Shown piece after piece: positions 47,220 through 59,690 of a stretch of 64,000 bases of DNA; within the stretch, counting starts at the first letter, position 1, and the number at the start of each line of letters is the position of its first letter. The DNA comes from Nymphaea colorata (lineage: Eukaryota > Streptophyta > Magnoliopsida > Nymphaeales > Nymphaeaceae): positions 15,797,858 to 15,861,857 of the forward strand of contig NC_045144.1 in assembly GCF_008831285.2 (NCBI RefSeq), written 5' to 3'. The notes under the pieces were generated by a model that made no database searches, was not told where the DNA came from, and worked only from the letters and a program-made list of their open reading frames with translations. Made by a program: the position numbers and the translations under genes.

Positions 47220-48910
47220 ATATAAGTTAAATTGAAGAGACAACTTATAAAATTTTTTACTTAGATTTTTTCTTTGTGTGTAGGTCGGAGAGATACTTGA
47301 GCTCATTTAAGAGCCTAAACTAAGTTTTCAAGCCTCATTGAAGAGAATTCTTACTTTTGAAATTCTATTGAAAACATGAGTCAAAATATTTTCATATAAG
47401 CACAAAAGCAATAATCATTTCATTTATTACAAAGAAATTTATTTCTCCCACCATTGAGTACAGGAGAAAATCAAGCATACATGAAATGGAAAGTTAATAA
47501 CGTAAAAAACTCTTATTAGGATCCCTAATCGGGTAATTAAAAGTGTTAAACCTAAGAATGTCATAAACTTGCCATGTACACATTCGTAAGAGTTTCTCTA
47601 GGTTGGACAAATCTCAACCTCAAAAATGAACATAATAACAAAAAAAATCTTAACTCAAACACTCATTCTTAGTGTTCATTCACATATTAATTGCAAAATC
47701 AATCAACTACACACGGGCATCATTTCAAGTATAAACAATGGACACATTCAATGAGGAGATAAAGAAACTTATTTCGAATTAAAAAAGAAAAATAAAGTTT
47801 TATTTCACCTTGCTTATGCTCTCAGCACACTCAAAAACCACTTTTGACTCCAGAGAAAAAATTTTAGAACTACCTTGTATAGCCATGAGGAGATGAAAAA
47901 GAAAAAAAAGAAAAAAAAAATTGAGATATTAACAACATACTTCTAATTTGATCGAAGCCACCCCAAGTGAACCTCCATGGTGTTGAGGATTTCACCTTAT
48001 GGTTATGTGAAGTATGAAAGTTGAAAAAGAAGTTTGCCCTCAAGGTTGAATAAGAAGAGACAAAAAAAAGAGAATTGGAGAGAGGTAAGGGAAGAACTTT
48101 TCAAATCTCAAATGAAAAAACTTTAATAGTTCTCCAAGGGTTAGCTGATACCAAAGAGAGAAGATTTTAGAGATATTTATAGGGAGTTTTGAAGCAAAAA
48201 CTCAAATTTTTTTTTTTTTTGAATTTAACAAGATTTTCATGAAAATTCCTAATATTTTTGAATTATTTTCATGTTTTTTTTTTTTTAAATAGACCTTAAC
48301 CAAAAAAAGGGATTGGCCCTTAGCTTGTAAACACTCATTTGGGGGGGGGTTAATGCCCGCCCAAAAGACCCAAAACCGCCCCATAGCGTGCACAGGACCC
48401 GTCTCCGCATGTGATGGCGCGTGCAGCCGTGATTGGCCACTCGCGCTGCAGAGCAGGTGCGACAATGCCTGGTGCTGCTGTCGGAGTGCTCTGCATGGCC
48501 GTGCGCCTTGGCCAGAGTGCACGTCCTAACCATGTGAGGCGCCCTTCTTGGCTGCTGCTAGGTGCCCTGGCTGTGCGTTGCCCGGCCAAGGTGCTTGGCA
48601 GTGCAGCAGGCCGCGTGAAGAGGGCGAAATTTGGGTGAGAAGTTGGATTTTGACCATGCATTGGGATTAAGATATGGGTCCACAGGTCCATTTTGGATCT
48701 AGTGTCAGAGTTTGAATTTGGATATGTATCTAGAGGGCTCTTTTGGATTTAAGGTCAAAATTTGGATTTGGACATGGATATGAAAGTCTGTTTTGGATCT
48801 AGGGTCAAGATTCAGAATTGGATATGGATCTAAAGGTTTATTTTGGGGTGAACATGGGCCCAAGGTCCAAAATTAGATCAGAATTGCCTAAAAATAATTG
48901 AAATTACTGA
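47220..48910. other. Spacer with a GC-rich patch at 48350-48640, no gene called
   Basis: The GC-rich patch has overlapping open frames on both strands, none with a recognisable domain. The segment 48680-48870 is a low-complexity stretch of 'ggatttggatatgg' words. Confidence 0.45.
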
Positions 48911-49055
48911 AATCATGTTTGAAAACATGGAGTATAATCTTTTGAAAAAATTTTGGGTGATAACAAGTAGATCCTTGCATAGAAAAAAGCTCTTTACCAA
49001 TACTTGGGACAAAACTCTTTACCAATACGGTGGTGAGCCTGTGAGGAGCCTAGAA

Positions 49056-49280
49056 GGGTGGTCGTTTGGTCGACAGAAGAGGAAAGACGGAGACAGAGAG
49101 CAGTTGGAAAGACGGAAAACCGAAGGCGAAGGGTGGTCGTTTGGTCGACGAAAGAGGGAAGACGGGAAGAGAGAGAGCAGTTGGAACGATGAAAGATCGA
49201 AGGCGAAGGGTGGTCTCAAGTCTGGTCATCATGGTCGACAGAAGAGCGAAAACGGGAAGTGAGAGAGCAGACGGGAAGAG
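49056..49280. repeat. Tandem repeat of about 75 bp, two to three units
   Basis: Units beginning gggtggtcgtttggtcgac start at 49056 and 49131, and a shortened one at 49208. The first period (75) keeps frame and encodes GWSFGRQKRKDGDREQLERR and GWSFGRRKREDGKRESSWND in one open plus-strand frame; the second period (77) does not. Whether it is translated is unknown. Confidence 0.8.
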
Positions 49281-49379
49281 AGAGAGGCAGCGCCGCAGAG
49301 AGCAGTAGGAAAGACGGAGGAAGAGTGAAGATTGAAAGCGAAGAGAAGACCTCGGTAAATAGTTTTTACCCTAAACCGG

Positions 49380-49610
49380 TGAACCAGTTTCACGAACCGG
49401 TTTATTCAATTCAACTGGTTATATAACGAGTCGAGTCAAGTTTAAAGGAGTCTAGTTCTTTATACTCGAACTCGACTCGTTTATGGTTTCGAGTTTAACT
49501 ATGAACTCGAACTCGGCTCATTTATAAATGAGTTGAGCTCTAGCCAAGCTTTTTCGAGCACGTTCAAGTCGAGCCCAAGTTGGCTTGACTTGTTGTGCAG
49601 CCCTAGTTTT
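49380..49610. mobile_element. Repeat element with 'aactcgaactcg' words
   Basis: Words such as gaactcgactcgttta, gaactcggctcattta and gagttgagctc, ending gttgtgcagccctag, resemble a dispersed plant element type. Related stretches lie at 15430-15750, 28150-28260 and 59990-60130. Ends were not defined. Confidence 0.4.
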
Positions 49611-49752
49611 ATTGCCGTGATATACTTTAAAGGTTTAAGGTTTACTTCCATTGACATAATTATCAGGCTAGATTATAAGGCACAGGAAACTGCTTGAATT
49701 GAGAAGATCATACAGTGTAATTGGTGGAATTTAACTTGATACTGAGTAAGTA

Positions 49753-49923
49753 TTGAAAAGAGCTGGGAGCAGGAAACGCAAGAAAAGAAAAGCTTGGAAA
49801 CTTATCTCCAACAATCTTCCATTGTTGTTGCCTCGATTTGAGACTTCTGTTGCCATGACAATTGACATTAAGAAGGACACGCTCCTAAATGTTAGCTATC
49901 AAATATTTGAAGGAGTCCGATCG
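49753..49923 (+). other. Possible orphan exon ahead of a strong splice donor
   Basis: An open plus-strand frame includes KLISNNLPLLLPRFETSV and TIDIKKDTLLNVSYQIFEGV and is followed at 49924 by gtaagt. The composition is protein-like but I recognise no family and see no partner exon. Confidence 0.25.
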
Positions 49924-49967
49924 GTAAGTATGACTCATCAGTGGTGATAAAAATTCATGGCACATTT

Positions 49968-50142
49968 AGCGGAGGAAGCAGGATTTTTTCTTAGGGGGTC
50001 AAATTGTATTTTTCCAAAATTTTATAGGAGCCAAGCTATAATTTTTTTTTTAAATTTTTTTTTTATAGAGGCCGAACTAAAATTGTTAAAACTTATAACA
50101 AGGATTTCCTTTTGCTTAAATCTCCTTGGTTCCACCTCTGGA
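49968..50142. mobile_element. hAT-like MITE, decayed copy
   Basis: It begins agcggaggaagcaggattttt and ends ggttccacctctg, weak versions of the family ends. The poly-T-rich centre and about 175-bp length match. No target duplication was seen. Confidence 0.45.
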
Positions 50143-50556
50143 CATGCTCAATGATAAGCATATCAGGATCAGTGGGGGCGCACACGTGGTCCTATCTTAA
50201 TTTATTGGATCTACATCCGTGACCACAGGCACGGTCTACTTTGTCTACGTTCAACCAGTGACAGTGAGTACTGTGATGTATTTAAATACTCACGGGCTTA
50301 CATCGATGAACTGCTAACCGTGATGGACATTGCAACCCACATAGTTTGTAGAAATATAAAATATTTGCAGAAAATGTTGAACTCGTTCCAACAGACTGAA
50401 AAATTTCCATTATTTTCAATGCGGTTGCTTTTATCAACTGTTTCTCTTGATGTCCTGGTTCCCCGGAATCGGTCTTGGAGTTGCAGATTCAATGACTTTT
50501 TCTTTTTTAATACCATCCTCTGCTGTAGAATGTCGTTAGTGTGCAGCTTCTAGAAG

Positions 50557-53500
50557 ATGGCCCCCACCACCATGTTGTCAGGAAGAGCGGCAGTCCTCCT
50601 GGATGATTGGGCGTTGTCTTTTCTTCCTATCCCCTTCACCCGTTCAAGAGCCTCACCTGCCAAGAAGCTCTTTTTCGTCTGTTCAATCCTTCCTCCCTCG
50701 CTTACCGGCCCATATCGGTTCTCTTCCGCTTCTTGCTATCGCTCTTCCCAGGTAGTAAATCTTCATAACCATCTTGGGCAATATGGATTTTGAGCCATGC
50801 GACAAAACCTCCCAAAAGCACAGTTGTGAACTACCATCAATTCGGCGTTCCTTTGTTCTTTCTAGTGCTCTTTATTCCTGCTGTTATGTTTCTCATTTTC
50901 TTTTCCTAAATCTCAAGAGAAACGAAAGTGAGGATGATGTTGCAGCAGGTTCTTGGGGATTCATTCTGATCTCCAACCGCTTGATCCATCAACATGATTA
51001 TTTCTTGCTCTGGCGTTTTTATTTTTCATGCAACTGATAATTTCAGAAGTTGGTTGTTTAAACTTTGAACACTTGGATCTTCCATGGTTTATAACTGATA
51101 TGTCCTGTAGAGGTTCAATAGCGCTATAGTCGATTGCTCATCGAAGTACTTGAGATCGATCTCGACAGTCTGTAAGCAATCCAGCATGGGGAGCGCATGA
51201 ATCGATATCTTCTGTGCTCTGCTTTGGGGTATTCGAAAATTTCAGACCAGAAAATTTTGCATGCCGTTTGATGACATTCGGGGTTCGTTTTGACAGCAAT
51301 TATGAATTATGAGGAGTACTATCCCGATTGTAAAAATGGTAGATTTTGGGTTTTCCGAACTTGTGTCTGATATTATCCCCTTTCCTTCCTTTCTCGATGG
51401 CATAAAGTAGACAAAGAAGTCCCATCAAATTGAACCTTCCTATGGTTGGATTACGCCTTATGCTTGTGTTTATGGGGAGACGATCATTGTTGATTCTTGG
51501 AAGACATCATTCTACATAGCAAGGTTAAGACTTCTAGTCTTACGGAGGAAGTGAAATATCTAGGCTTGATGTTTGAGAAGCTCATTGATTTCAAGTCGTG
51601 CATTATTGTTTACAACCATTTTCCGAGTTTGTGTCTCCATGTTCTCTTGTATTAATTTTGCTGTTTTCATGCCTGTTGTCTTCCTGAAATTCAGTTCTCT
51701 TATAGAAGTAGGAGCGGAATGGCTCGGACAGCAATGGACGAGACAACAGATTCTGGTGCGTTCAACCGATCACCTTCGACATTCCGTAATTTCATTTCTA
51801 GAGACAAGTCCTCTCAGTTTCCTGCAGAACCGGGAAGATATCATCTATACATATCATATGCATGTCCATGGGCATCTAGGTGCCTTTCTTTTTTGAAGCT
51901 CAAAAAGCTTGAGAAGGCTATTAGTTTCTCGGTATGTACTGTTACAATTTGTTCGTCGTTGTATGTTGCTCTTCTGGCTCTGGTTTGTCAGTTGACTTTT
52001 TGCAGGTAGTCAAATCTAAATTTGAGAGGACTAAGGAGAGTGATGAGCATATGGGGTGGGTCTTCCCTACTTCTGGTTCTGAAGAACCAGGAGCTGAACC
52101 AGACCCTCTAAATGGGGCCAAAAGCATTAGGGAATTGTATGAGATAGCTAGCAGCAACTATGGCGGAAAGTTTACGGTACCGGTGTGTATACTGTATAGC
52201 AGCTTTTTTGTCTATTCTGCAGTCTTTCTGTTATTCTATGGCTTCATTATTCATTTGATAACTTTATGTCACAGGTTCTTTGGGATAAGAAACTTGGAAC
52301 AATTGTGAACAACGAGAGTTCAGAGATAATAAGAATGTTAAACACTGAATTCAATGAATTTGCTGAAAATGCTACTCTTGACCTCTATCCTTCTCATTTG
52401 CAACCCAAGATTGAAGAGGTCAACAAATGGGTGTACGATGCTATTAATAATGGGGTATACAAATGTGGTTTTGCAAAAAAACAGGGTCCTTATGAAGAGG
52501 TAATTCCAAATTGAATTATGCATACGATGTTCTTCCTGAATTCCAATGTTGTTTCAATGAATGTTGCTATGTTTAGTTGTATTTTCTGAAAATTGTATTG
52601 TAAACAATATATTTTCTCTTAAATGCAGGCTGTTGAAACCTTATATACAGCACTAAATAAATGTGAGGATATTCTAAGTAAGCAGCGGTATATATGTGGA
52701 GATACTCTGACTGAAGCTGACATAAGATTGTTTGTCACTCTTATTAGGTTTGACGAGGTATTGTGTTCCCAGGCAAATAAACCTTAGATGCGCTTGTGTG
52801 AAATTTATTTTCATCTTATGAAGTGCTTGTTCTGCTTCAAACATTTTATAGCCTAAAAGTTACATTATAATTGGAAAGTGAAGCATATTCTGTAGATAGT
52901 TGTCCCATGCATGCTGGCCAACATGTAAGGCTCAACTGATGCACTAAATATTGCTCCAGAAACTTGATATTATTCCTACTTGATGTTAGATAGTGCTCAT
53001 TGTATCATTTACTGCCCAACTTGTTGCTAACAGCTTGGACAGCTTTTTGCTTTTCTACTCTTTGCCTGTTTCATTGTACTTGTGAATCTCAGGGTTCTTA
53101 TTGTTTCTAAATGTTCATGATCACTTTCTTTGTTCAATTCTGTAATTGTTGTTGTTGTTAAGGGAATTCTTTGATATGATAAGACATTTAAAGTTGCACA
53201 ATGTCCAATTCATTGGGGGAGGCTAAACTCCATGAGTTTCCTATTGGGCTTAACTAAGTTTACATCCATCTGGTCAATGATTTTAGTGGTGGGTACTGAC
53301 AAAAATAAAATATTTATAGTTGATCATGGTCCATCTCCCAGTTTATTTTCTCAAACAAGGTTTCTCAGAAAACCTATCATGCAAACCTCGAAATTGCAGC
53401 ATTGTTAAATTTTTACCATTTTTTCGAAAGCAATTTACTGCAATGATATTGGATATGATGTAAAAGAAAAAATGTATATTATGTACTATTTACGGCAATG

Positions 53501-54558
53501 ATATTGGATATGATGTAAAAGAAAAAATGTATATTATGTACTATGTAGTTATGATGAACCGCCAATTGGACAAGCAGTATACAGGGTCATGTTCAAGGTA
53601 TCAATTGAACTGTGATCAAGTTCTATTTCGTGGACATGAGCATCAATATGCTCTATGTGATACCTGAAACCTTAAGTAACAATTTACAGGTTGCTTTCGG
53701 AAGTAACAATCTCTAGTTTCTGTATTATCTAGCTTCAGAAGGATTTATATCCTCATGGCAGAGGTTCTCAAAAACCTGAATGTTGTTTGCAGTTGAAAGT
53801 TGCGTCAATTTAGTGCATTTATGAATTTGAAACCTAAAAGCGGGTCATTATCAAACAGAACGCATCATGGTTCCTGATGGGAAGCCTGACATGCATTTCA
53901 GGTCCTGATGTTTCCCTTTGTGCACACTAGCTTGACTGGAAGGTGTTTGGCTCCTTGTTGGCATGTAACCACAAGAAAATTCTTATATATGAGGCCAAGA
54001 TTGTTAACATGGTTAAATTTTTTCTGAGGAGCCATTTTTTCAGCTGCATTCTTGTGGCGAGATCTAAAGGATTGTGACATCATGAGGTAGCCTTTCTCAG
54101 ATCACAGTTCCATGGAATAGCACCTGGTGGCTAAAATCTCCTGAGTTTGGAATGCCTGCAAACATATTTCCTGATTCAATATCAGGAAAAGGTGTTTGGC
54201 TGCAAATGCATGTCAATTTCAGGAACAAGCTGAAATAGGATACCATGACATTTGATGTTTTCTATATTATGATTATTTCTGAAGATAAATAACTCTATTG
54301 GTGATTGTTATCCTACTATTTCAGGTTTATGTTGTCCATTTCAAGTGCAATAAGAAGGTCTTACGTGAATATCCAAATCTGTTCAATTACACAAAAGATA
54401 TCTTCCAGATATCAGGGATGAAGGAGACTGTGAACATGGGACACATCAAGCGCCATTACTATGGAAGTCACCCTTCAATCAATCCATTTGGAATCATCCC
54501 TGTTGGTCCCAACGTCGATTATTCTGCTCCTCATGATAGGGACAGATTTCCTTGTTAG
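50557..54558 (+). CDS. Glutathionyl-hydroquinone reductase (ECM4/YqjG-type, Xi-class GST), six exons, 398 aa, probable transit peptide
   Basis: This enzyme reduces glutathionyl-hydroquinones to hydroquinones using glutathione. Exons are 50557-50751, 51695-51931, 52006-52182, 52275-52499, 52629-52757 and 54325-54558; all introns are phase 0 and GT-AG. Family blocks include [20 protein letters not shown] with the expected catalytic Cys122 in [89 protein letters not shown] and [20 protein letters not shown]. Exon 1 encodes about 65 residues rich in Ser, Arg and Ala with few acids, like a plastid or mitochondrial transit peptide. It joins in frame only if the acceptor at 51694 is used; the acceptor at 51705 gives a stop. 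The core protein starts MARTAMDE at 51719. No defects were seen. Confidence 0.94.
53434..53543. repeat. 55-bp tandem duplication in intron 5 of the reductase gene
   Basis: The unit containing caatgatattggatatgatg is repeated almost exactly 55 bp later. It lies inside the 1.57-kb intron 5 (52758-54324) and does not touch splice sites. Confidence 0.9.
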
Positions 54559-56180
54559 GTCACATTTGGAGGCTATATTTAAAGCACTACTAGTCTGCTA
54601 AGGTAATCTTTGTGACATTTGCTTACAATATGTTGAATAAGCTGCTCTTATGTACTTCTTACATGGTCAAATTTGCAAAAGTTTCCAACTTTGGGACCAA
54701 TTGTGCTGAGATGTTCAGAAACTAACTGTTGTATAAATGCTATTTCCTTGAATAAATCACACACTCCTCCCCGGTATGAAATTTGATGTTTTAATTGAAC
54801 AAAGTTGTTTTTGTCCAGAGAGCACATCAAGTGAAAGGGAAAACAAGGTCATACGCTAAAGTTATACTTCAAAACAAACAGCTGCATTTGAGCCCACATT
54901 ATTGTAGGTGCAGCAATCGACAGTTTGTTTTTTCTTTTTTTTTCCCTGTTAAATCATTGATCAAACCATTGCTTGTTAACCGTTAATCCTGTTGGCTGTG
55001 AAAAATTTTGCAATCTCATGCTTATCTGAAAAATTGTATCTGCACCCACACTTGCACCTGTGTGACATAGGTCATACATGTTCATGCAAGCATGCATCTT
55101 GTTAGTGCAGAATCTGCATATGAATTGAGATTCATGATTGTTGAGTTGTGCTTTAGTTGGATGAAACTCAGTTGTTCATGATCATTTGGCATGCCTGATC
55201 AAATGGCTTTCTTTGAATATAAAATTCAAAGTTATTGATAGAAGGTGCTATGGTCCTTTCAATTTTCAAATGATTGAATCTTCTCAAGATGCATTTATTT
55301 TGTTGTTAGCACTCATGTCCTTGTTCAACTTGAGGGTTTCAACTTTCAAGCCGACCAACCCAATGTGACCGACGAAAAATCCTTCCAAGATTCCATTTCA
55401 CAAGAGAAACCACTTATAGTAACAAATTGAAAATCTTGATACATGTCTTTGGTTTGTAAAATATGAGAACAAGAAGACTCGATTTGGCTCATCAAAATGT
55501 GGGCCAACACTTTTGAGAAATGTGGGGTAGCTAGACCAATGACTCACTATTCCATGGTGACTTTGATATAACATATTAACTATCTGAGCTTCAAATTGAT
55601 CATCTAACATGACGTCATTGACGTGTCATATGTGTAGCCAAATAAGAAGTTGGTGCTTGTATTCGCCTTTCATATAGTTCTATGAAATTTTAGAAAATAA
55701 ACAGATTCCCTAAAGCCAAGTTGTATCTATATCATAGCCACTTATGTTTTCAAAATTATTGTGATACTAGTGAAAAAATGAAAAAACGAAAAACCAGGAA
55801 AAATGCATGAAAATTTGAAAAAAAAACGTTAACAAATCAATCTGTGTTTTTATTGCGATTTTATTGTGTTTTTTTTGGCAAATTTTTAATTTTTTTCAAC
55901 TTTTGTTTCATTGCTTTATTTCTTCTTAAACATGACCTCTTAGATGCAATATGATGCTTATTACTTTATTACTTTTATGATTTAATTAGATTTTTTATAT
56001 CTCCTTATTAGTTTCTCATTTACTTTATTTTTTAATATTTTGAATTTTTTAATTTTAAAATATATCTAAGCTTCTCCCGAGAATTTCAACTATACAGGAA
56101 ATTAAGAAAAACCTTGCTGATAAAAACCTCATAATGGTATTTGTGGCTATGAGTCAGATTCAAACAGGATAATATATGCC
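54559..56180. other. 3' flank of the reductase gene and AT-rich spacer
   Basis: The first few hundred bases are presumably 3' untranslated region. No further gene was recognised before the copia fragment. Confidence 0.55.
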
Positions 56181-56965
56181 TTAATATGTGGGATTCAAAT
56201 ATTCTTCTACTCAGCTTGGTACTATACGCGTTGTGCTTACTATTGCTCTTTCTCATCAATGGGATATTCGTCAATTAGATATTAAAACACCCATTTCAAC
56301 ATGACCATTTGGATCAAGTGAGCAGCCACCTGGGTTCAAAGATCCAACTGAACCTGATCATGTTTGTCGCCTACATAAAGTTCTTTATGGTCTTCGACAA
56401 GCACCTGGTGCTTGGTATGATAGATTTGAAACTTTTTTGTTATCAATGGGATTCTTTTCCAGTGTTTCATATTCTTCACTCTTTATTTGCCATGATGAAA
56501 AAAGTACCATATTACTTTTGCTATATGTGAATGATATCATCTTGACCGGAAGCAACTCCTATTTTGTGCATGACTTCATTGCTATTAAGCCAGGAGTTTG
56601 CTATGAAGGATTTGGGTTTCTACATCATGTTCCTAGAATTGAGGTGCTTAGAACAAATAATGGATTATTTTGGACTCAATGGCGATATGCATATAGCATA
56701 TTTGAGCGTGCCAAAATGCTCCCTTGCAAGCCGGCTGTCGCGCCTTTGATTCTAAATTATAAATCACTGGTAGATGATTCATTATATTTTCAGGCTCTAC
56801 CTTACACGGCAGCCTTATTGGGGGTTTTCAATATCTCACTTTTAGAATTTTGCTGTCAACTTTATAAGTCAGCATATGCAAACGCACAAAATGAGCCATT
56901 TTCAGCTTGTTACGCATTTGACGTTATGCTCATGGAGCTCTTAGTATTGAATGTAAACTTGGGGT

Positions 56966-57138
56966 CAGGGGCGAAGCTAGGATTTTTCGCAAGGGTGGGG
57001 ACTGGTTTTGTGGATTGGATTTGGGTAGGGCCAAACTGAACTTATATTCAAAAAAATACATTGACACCAAATTTTTTTTTCAATTTTTAATTTGGTTGGG
57101 GTGGGGCCATGGCCTAGGCCCCTCCCTCCGCCCATGCT
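56966..57138. mobile_element. hAT-like MITE nested in the copia relic, perfect 8-bp target duplication (copy 5)
   Basis: This 173-bp element begins CAGGGGCGAAGC and ends ctccgcccatg. It is flanked by CTTGGGGT at 56958-56965 and 57139-57146, an exact 8-bp duplication. Length and inner words (gggtggggac, ggggccatggcctaggccc) match the copy at 31220. It splits the copia RNase H coding, so it inserted after the retrotransposon. Confidence 0.93.
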
Positions 57139-57352
57139 TGGGGTACAATCACATCTTGTACTTCATGCCTTTTTGGATTTCGAATGCACCTTTCTCAAGA
57201 CAAATTGTTAACTGCGAAAAAAAACAACTTAAAAAACAACCAATAGTTGCACGCTCCACTACCAAAGCCAAATATCTGTCTATGGCCTCTGTCGATGCTG
57301 AACTCACCTGGATCACTTTTTTTTAAGAAACACTGGACTTTACTTGGCAAAT

Positions 57353-58862
57353 GAAAAAAAAAAATTATAAAAATTCAAAATTTTTATTACTTCTATGTAA
57401 TATTTGAATCTGGATTCAATTTGGCCCTACCTTACCCGGATCCAACTGCAACCCACAAAACCAAGCCCGCCCTTTGGTTTGCTCTATTTCAATTTTCGAA
57501 AGGGGAAAGAGACTAAAGAGTGCGAGGGAGGAGAAAACGAGAGACAAAGAGTGAGGGAGATGGTCTCATAGAGAAACAGAAATATGAAGGAGTGAGAAAG
57601 GGAGCAGGTCCGTAGGAGAGACCAATAGACAAGAGAGCACTGAGCAGGCTGCTGTACTGGCTACAGGAAGGAGGTGGGGCCGTTTCCTGACTTTCTTCCA
57701 TACGTGGTTTTTTACTTTTGTTGCATAGTGAATTATTTTGGGGACGTTTCCGACTTTAGTTTTTTTTAACATTTTCTGTCATTTTTTTCTTCTCCGTTTT
57801 ATGGTGGGTTTCTTATTTCTATTATGCATATTTTTTATTTTTTAACCTTGATCTTTCACTGAATCTGTTATTGTTTGTTGAGCCTACTTCTGCCTTGCAA
57901 ACCTTCCGTTAAAAAGAACCGGATCTGACGCTTATTGATATTGTTATGATAAGCACATTGAGACAAGAAGGGGGGATGATTATATGTGCGTGTATGTATA
58001 AATGTCTAGTTATGTGTTGTTTACTCAGTTTGTCCCTATGATAAAGCTAATCTGAGCTTTCACATTGCATATGGCCTGATTTCGGAAATCGGAATTGTCT
58101 TAGCATCTAAGGACCGTCAAGTTTTGTTTGGATGTTTTGTGGATCTATTACCTATATCTTCTAGTCTCTCTAGTATAGGAGTTATAATTGTGCCCAAGAT
58201 TCTAGAAATTGCATTTGATTACAAATTCAGGTTTCTACAACTTGGAAGCTTTTAAAAGCTCCAGAATTTCGAATAGTTCTGTTTGGTCAGCATGGTGATG
58301 GTGTTATTTAGTATATCCAGAAATTCAGAAATTGTCCCCTGCTCTTTCATTTTATGACTTATGAGTTACAGATTACAGATTTGAGCAAGTCCTTTGGTTT
58401 TTGGGGTATCCAGAAATTCTTATCTCCTTCAATATATCCTCCTATTTTCCTGCCGTCAGTGTGTATGGACAATTTTTGAGGCTCTTACCTTTGCTGGTAT
58501 AAATTGATTATTAGTGAGGGGAGAAAACAACTCTTAGTTGTTCTACAAAGTGCAAGAGGTGAATATTGTTTTCTTTATTTGCTGTTTTAAATCTCTTTAT
58601 TTTTTTGGTTTTCAAGTTTATAGATGTTTTTGTTTGCTATATTTTTCGTTGTGATATTTGTATGTTCACACCTACGTTACTGTAATAGAAATAGAACATC
58701 TTATCTGTTTAAGACAGATCGTGCTTTGTACTAATGACATAAACAATTATTAAAATATGCAGTAGGACACGTCACACTTCACTTTTATGATGTGGGCAAA
58801 TTATGTACAACATATGTTCATTTCTATTATTATGGTTTGCAAATACTATCTAAAGTGTGTGA

Positions 58863-58936
<74 letters not shown>

Positions 58937-58990
58937 CATTACAGTTCGTTGGACCGTTCGACCCGCCTCGAGAAAAAATCTTGGCTTCGA
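57353..58990. other. About 1.6-kb insertion inside the copia RNase H region
   Basis: RNase H coding stops after 57350 and resumes near 58990. The insert begins with part of a MITE-family copy in inverted orientation (about 57400-57480), then an AG-rich patch and AT-rich DNA, and ends with a 70-bp (TA)n at 58864-58933 and a tcttggcttcgaccctga MITE-like end at 58979-58996. No open frame with a known domain was seen, and the inserted element itself is not identified. Confidence 0.6.
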
Positions 58991-59253
58991 CCCTGAACAC
59001 CGCCTATGCTATATTGTGACAGTATGTCTGAGCTTCAAATTTCCATCAAACCGGTTTTTCATTCTTCACATGAAGCATGTCTAAATTTATTACCACTTCG
59101 TGCGTGGAAAGATAGCACTCGGGCTTCTCAACACTTGGTTTGTTCCCTCTCAACAGCTAGCTGACATCTTGACAAAGGCCTTATTTCATTCAGTCTTTGA
59201 TGGCTAACACAGCAAATTCGGGCTCACTGAACTGCCGCCCAGTTTGAGGGGGA

Positions 59254-59690
59254 TGTTAGAGATAAGGCCCAGAAGCCTCCAGGCGCTATCTTGGCTAATA
59301 TCAAGAAGGAGATTGTTGAGACATCTGCCATCAATGGAGCTATTACGTGCGCTTTGCGTAGAGCTAATAAGGCAACAAATATTGACACGCATGAAGCCGT
59401 TATTCGGATAAAAACCAGAATCGTTGTAATCAGCCCTTAAAATCAAGGAGCAGTTGTCGATGCAAAGATTGAGAAACCTCTTTTTAAAGAAAATCAGGCT
59501 AAGTACTACCCTCAATTTTTTGAACGATAGCGATTTGCCCTTCTTGTGGACGTAGGTGCACAATTGCACCGAACCACGTAACTCCCTGCGTCATTGTCTC
59601 TTGCCCTGTTTTCTCTTCTTCTTCTTTTTACTTCTTTAGTTACCCTGGTCGCAGGTATGAGAAGACAGAAAGAGCAATGAAAATCGTAAC
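59254..59690 (+). mobile_element. 3' LTR of the copia relic
   Basis: It starts TGTTAGAGATAAGGCCC immediately after the purine tract gaggggga. Inner words ggacgtaggtgcacaattgc and cgaaccacgtaactccctg are typical of plant copia LTRs. The right boundary is uncertain, near 59690. Confidence 0.7.

Larger units (their letters stand above)
56190..59690 (+). mobile_element. Ty1/copia retrotransposon relic: RT, RNase H and 3' LTR, broken and nested
   Basis: Decayed reverse-transcriptase coding runs from about 56205: TQLGTIRVVLTIALSHQWDI, HKVLYGLRQAPGAWYDRF and LLYVNDIILTGSN, where the catalytic YVDD motif reads YVND. The frame is broken by many stops and shifts. RNase H pieces follow: KKQPIVARSTTKAKYLSMAS at 57220-57290, and then, beyond a 1.6-kb insertion, YHFVRGKIALGLLNTWFVPS and QQLADILTKA at 59085-59190. 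A polypurine tract (gaggggga) precedes a 3' LTR at 59254. A MITE is nested at 56966-57138. The gag, protease and integrase regions and the 5' LTR are absent from the window. Confidence 0.88.

Noticed and set aside
48202-48691. Overlapping open frames in a GC-rich patch on both strands
   Set aside because: No domain, no splice context and frames on both strands at once; composition alone explains them.
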